From Hydractinia symbiolongicarpus (Eukaryota; Cnidaria; Hydrozoa; Anthoathecata; Hydractiniidae), in NCBI RefSeq assembly GCF_029227915.1, contig NC_079879.1:31440501-31504500 (forward strand): a stretch of DNA of 64,000 bases, written 5' to 3'. The notes beneath the pieces are model-generated. The model was given only the letters and a program-made list of their open reading frames with translations, ran no database searches and had not been told where the DNA came from. Position 1 is the first letter of the stretch, and each line of letters starts with the position of its first letter. This document shows, piece by piece, positions 62,627-64,000 of the stretch. The translations under genes were made by a program, and so were the position numbers.

Positions 62627-64000
62627 GTCGAATGTATACAAAGAGAGTGCCCTGTGAGTAAACTCATTTCCACAACGATTTTTTAAATTATTTTTTCACC
62701 ACTAAAACGCATAAGACTTGTAGTTTTCAAAAATGTTTTCATTTTTTTTGAGACGCTGAATAAAAGAAGTTTAATCGCCGGCAAACGAAAACCCACGATT
62801 TCCCGTAAATCCCGGGCTTCGCCGTATAGTCAAAAGTATACAAAGAAAGTACCCAGGGAGTAAACTCATTTCCCGAACGATTTTTTAAATTATTTTTTCA
62901 CCACTAAAACGCATGAGGCTTGTAGTCTTCAAACTTGTTTTCATTTTTGATGAGACGCTGAATAAAAGAAGTTTAATTGCCGGCAAACAAAAACCCGCGA
63001 TTTGCCGTAAATCCCGGACTCGGCCCGTATAGTCAAAAGTATACAAAGAAAGTACCCAGGAAGTAAACTCATTTTCCGAACGATTTTTTAATTTTTTTTT
63101 TCACCACTAAAACGCATGAGACTTGTAGTTTTCAAAAATGTTTTCATTCTTGATGAGACGCTTAATGAAAGAAGTTTAATCGCCGGCAAACGAAAACCCG
63201 TGATTTCCCGTAAATCCCGGGCTTGGCCCGTATAGTCGAATGTATACAAAGAAAGTACCCTGTGAGTAAACTCATTTCCACAACGATTTTTTAAATTATT
63301 CTTTCACCACTAAAACGCATAAGACTTGTAGTTTTCAAAAATGTTTTCATTTTTGATGAGACGCTGAATAAAAGAAGTTTAATCGCCGGCAAAGGAAAAC
63401 CCGCGATTTCCCGTAAATCCCGGGCTTGGCCCGTATAGTCAAAAGTATACAAAGAAAGTACCCAGGGAGTAAACTCATTTTCCGAACGATTTTTTAAATT
63501 TTTTTTTCACCACTAAAACGCATGAGACTTGTAGTTTTCAAAAATGTTTTCATTCTTGATGAGACGCTTAATGAAAGAAGTTTAGTCGCCGGCAAACGAA
63601 AACCCGTGATTTCCCCTAAATCCCGGGCTTGGCCCGTATAGTCGAATGTATACAAAGAAAGTACCCTGTGAGTAAACTCATTTCCACAACGATTTTTTAA
63701 ATTATTTTTTCACCACTAAAACGCATAAGACTTGTAGTTTTCAAAAATGTTTTCAATTTTGATGAGACGCTGAATAAAAGAAGTTTAATCGCCGGCAAAC
63801 GAAAACTCGCGATTTCCCGTAAATCCCGGGCTTAGCCCGTATAGTCAAAAGTATACAAAGAAAGTACCCAGGGAGTAAACTCATTTTCCGAACGATTTTT
63901 TAAATTATTTTTTCACCACTAAAACGCATGAGACTTGTAGTCTTCAATGTTGTTTTCATTTTTGATGAGACGCTGAATAAAAGAAGTTTAATCGCCGGCA
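62627..64000. repeat. 9-monomer HOR, copy 2, cut by the window end
   Basis: This follows the previous copy at +1,826 bp up to the last base. Small differences include CTTCAATGTTG (about 63946) for CTTCAATCTTG, and TTAGCCCG (about 63832) for TTGGCCCG. The array clearly continues beyond the window. Confidence 0.87.

Larger units (their letters stand above)
1..64000. repeat. Tandem satellite array, ~203 bp monomer, fills the window
   Basis: Every stretch I read is a copy of one ~203 bp unit, always in the same orientation, with no unique spacer and no break. The period can be read directly: the TTTCC(C/A) start recurs at 1, 204, 1015, 1218, 1421, 1624, 1827 and 2030, and onward to the end. Monomers differ from each other by substitutions and 1-2 bp indels. 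Many variants are shared by distant monomers, which gives higher-order structure. The hand consensus is 38% G+C with 12 CpG. A 203 bp unit is about one nucleosome plus linker, common for centromeric and heterochromatic satellites; a centromeric role here is inference. I do not recognise the family. Both ends are cut by the window, so the true array is longer. Confidence 0.98.

Noticed and set aside
1-64000. CRISPR array
   Set aside because: The period is ~203 bp, with the entire unit repeated and no unique spacers between short repeats.
1-64000. Transposable element or LTR array
   Set aside because: I found no terminal inverted repeats, target-site duplications, primer-binding site, polypurine tract or enzyme reading frame. 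The only inverted repeat is the 9-bp dyad inside each monomer.
1-64000. rDNA intergenic spacer or telomeric repeat
   Set aside because: No rRNA sequence and no short telomeric motif such as TTAGGG or TTAGG in tandem is present. The unit repeats without any interruption by genes.
1-64000. Promoters, terminators or tRNAs inside the monomer
   Set aside because: GTATAG and T-run segments occur in every monomer as part of the repeat and show no arrangement specific to a transcription unit. No cloverleaf was seen.

Overview
The whole 64 kb window is one uninterrupted head-to-tail tandem satellite array. The monomer is about 203 bp (individual copies run about 202-204 bp), giving roughly 315 monomers, all in the same orientation. 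I see no unique sequence, no protein-coding gene, no RNA gene and no recognisable transposon. The short open frames that can be translated (60-102 codons) are the same few stretches of satellite repeated over and over, on both strands. They cannot run on, because 203 is not a multiple of 3.

Organism: an array of this size, monomer length and higher-order organisation points to a eukaryote, most likely centromeric, pericentromeric or other heterochromatic DNA. I do not recognise the satellite family and do not assign a species. A hand-counted consensus monomer has 77 G+C in 203 bp (38%) and 12 CpG, against about 7 expected from its base composition. CpG is therefore not depleted, which argues mildly against long-term heavy germline CpG methylation.

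Monomer anatomy, starting at the segment reading TTTCCCGAACG or TTTCCACAACG: an AT block (T6-AAATTA-T6); CACCACTAAAACGC; a first ATGAGAC; a 9-bp inverted repeat with a TTTT loop; a second ATGAGAC; CGCTGAAT or CGCTTAATG; GCCGGC; a GC-rich stretch that can form a small hairpin (CGGGC/GCCCG); GTATAC; and back to the start. Linked variants define two main monomer classes: 'B' (CTGAATAAAAGAAG, GTCAAAAG, CCCAGGGAG, TTTCCCGAACG) and 'A' (CTTAATGAAAGAGG, GTCGAATG, CCCTGTGAG, TTTCCACAACG). There are many recombinants.

Layout: the array is a patchwork of locally amplified higher-order repeats (HORs) of different size. About 0.85-6.0 kb is a tandem duplication of 13 monomers (2,636 bp) that contains an inner trimer repeat. 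About 6.9-15.8 kb holds six copies of a mainly 8-monomer unit (1,623 bp). About 16.2-20.6 kb holds 10- and 12-monomer units. About 20.9-33.9 kb is a tandem pair of very large units (31 and 33 monomers, 6.3 and 6.7 kb). About 34-49.8 kb is a mosaic of 9-, 11-, 13- and 15-monomer spacings, with its two ends related at 9,723 bp. About 51.5-55.6 kb holds a 6-monomer unit (1,218 bp), 57.8-60.4 kb a 5-monomer unit (1,015 bp), and 60.8 kb to the window end a 9-monomer unit (1,826 bp). Copies of a HOR differ mainly by gain or loss of whole monomers, the pattern expected from unequal homologous exchange in register.

There are no genes to work together here. The biological interest lies in the array architecture and in the conserved dyad, hairpin and near-CENP-B-box elements inside the monomer.
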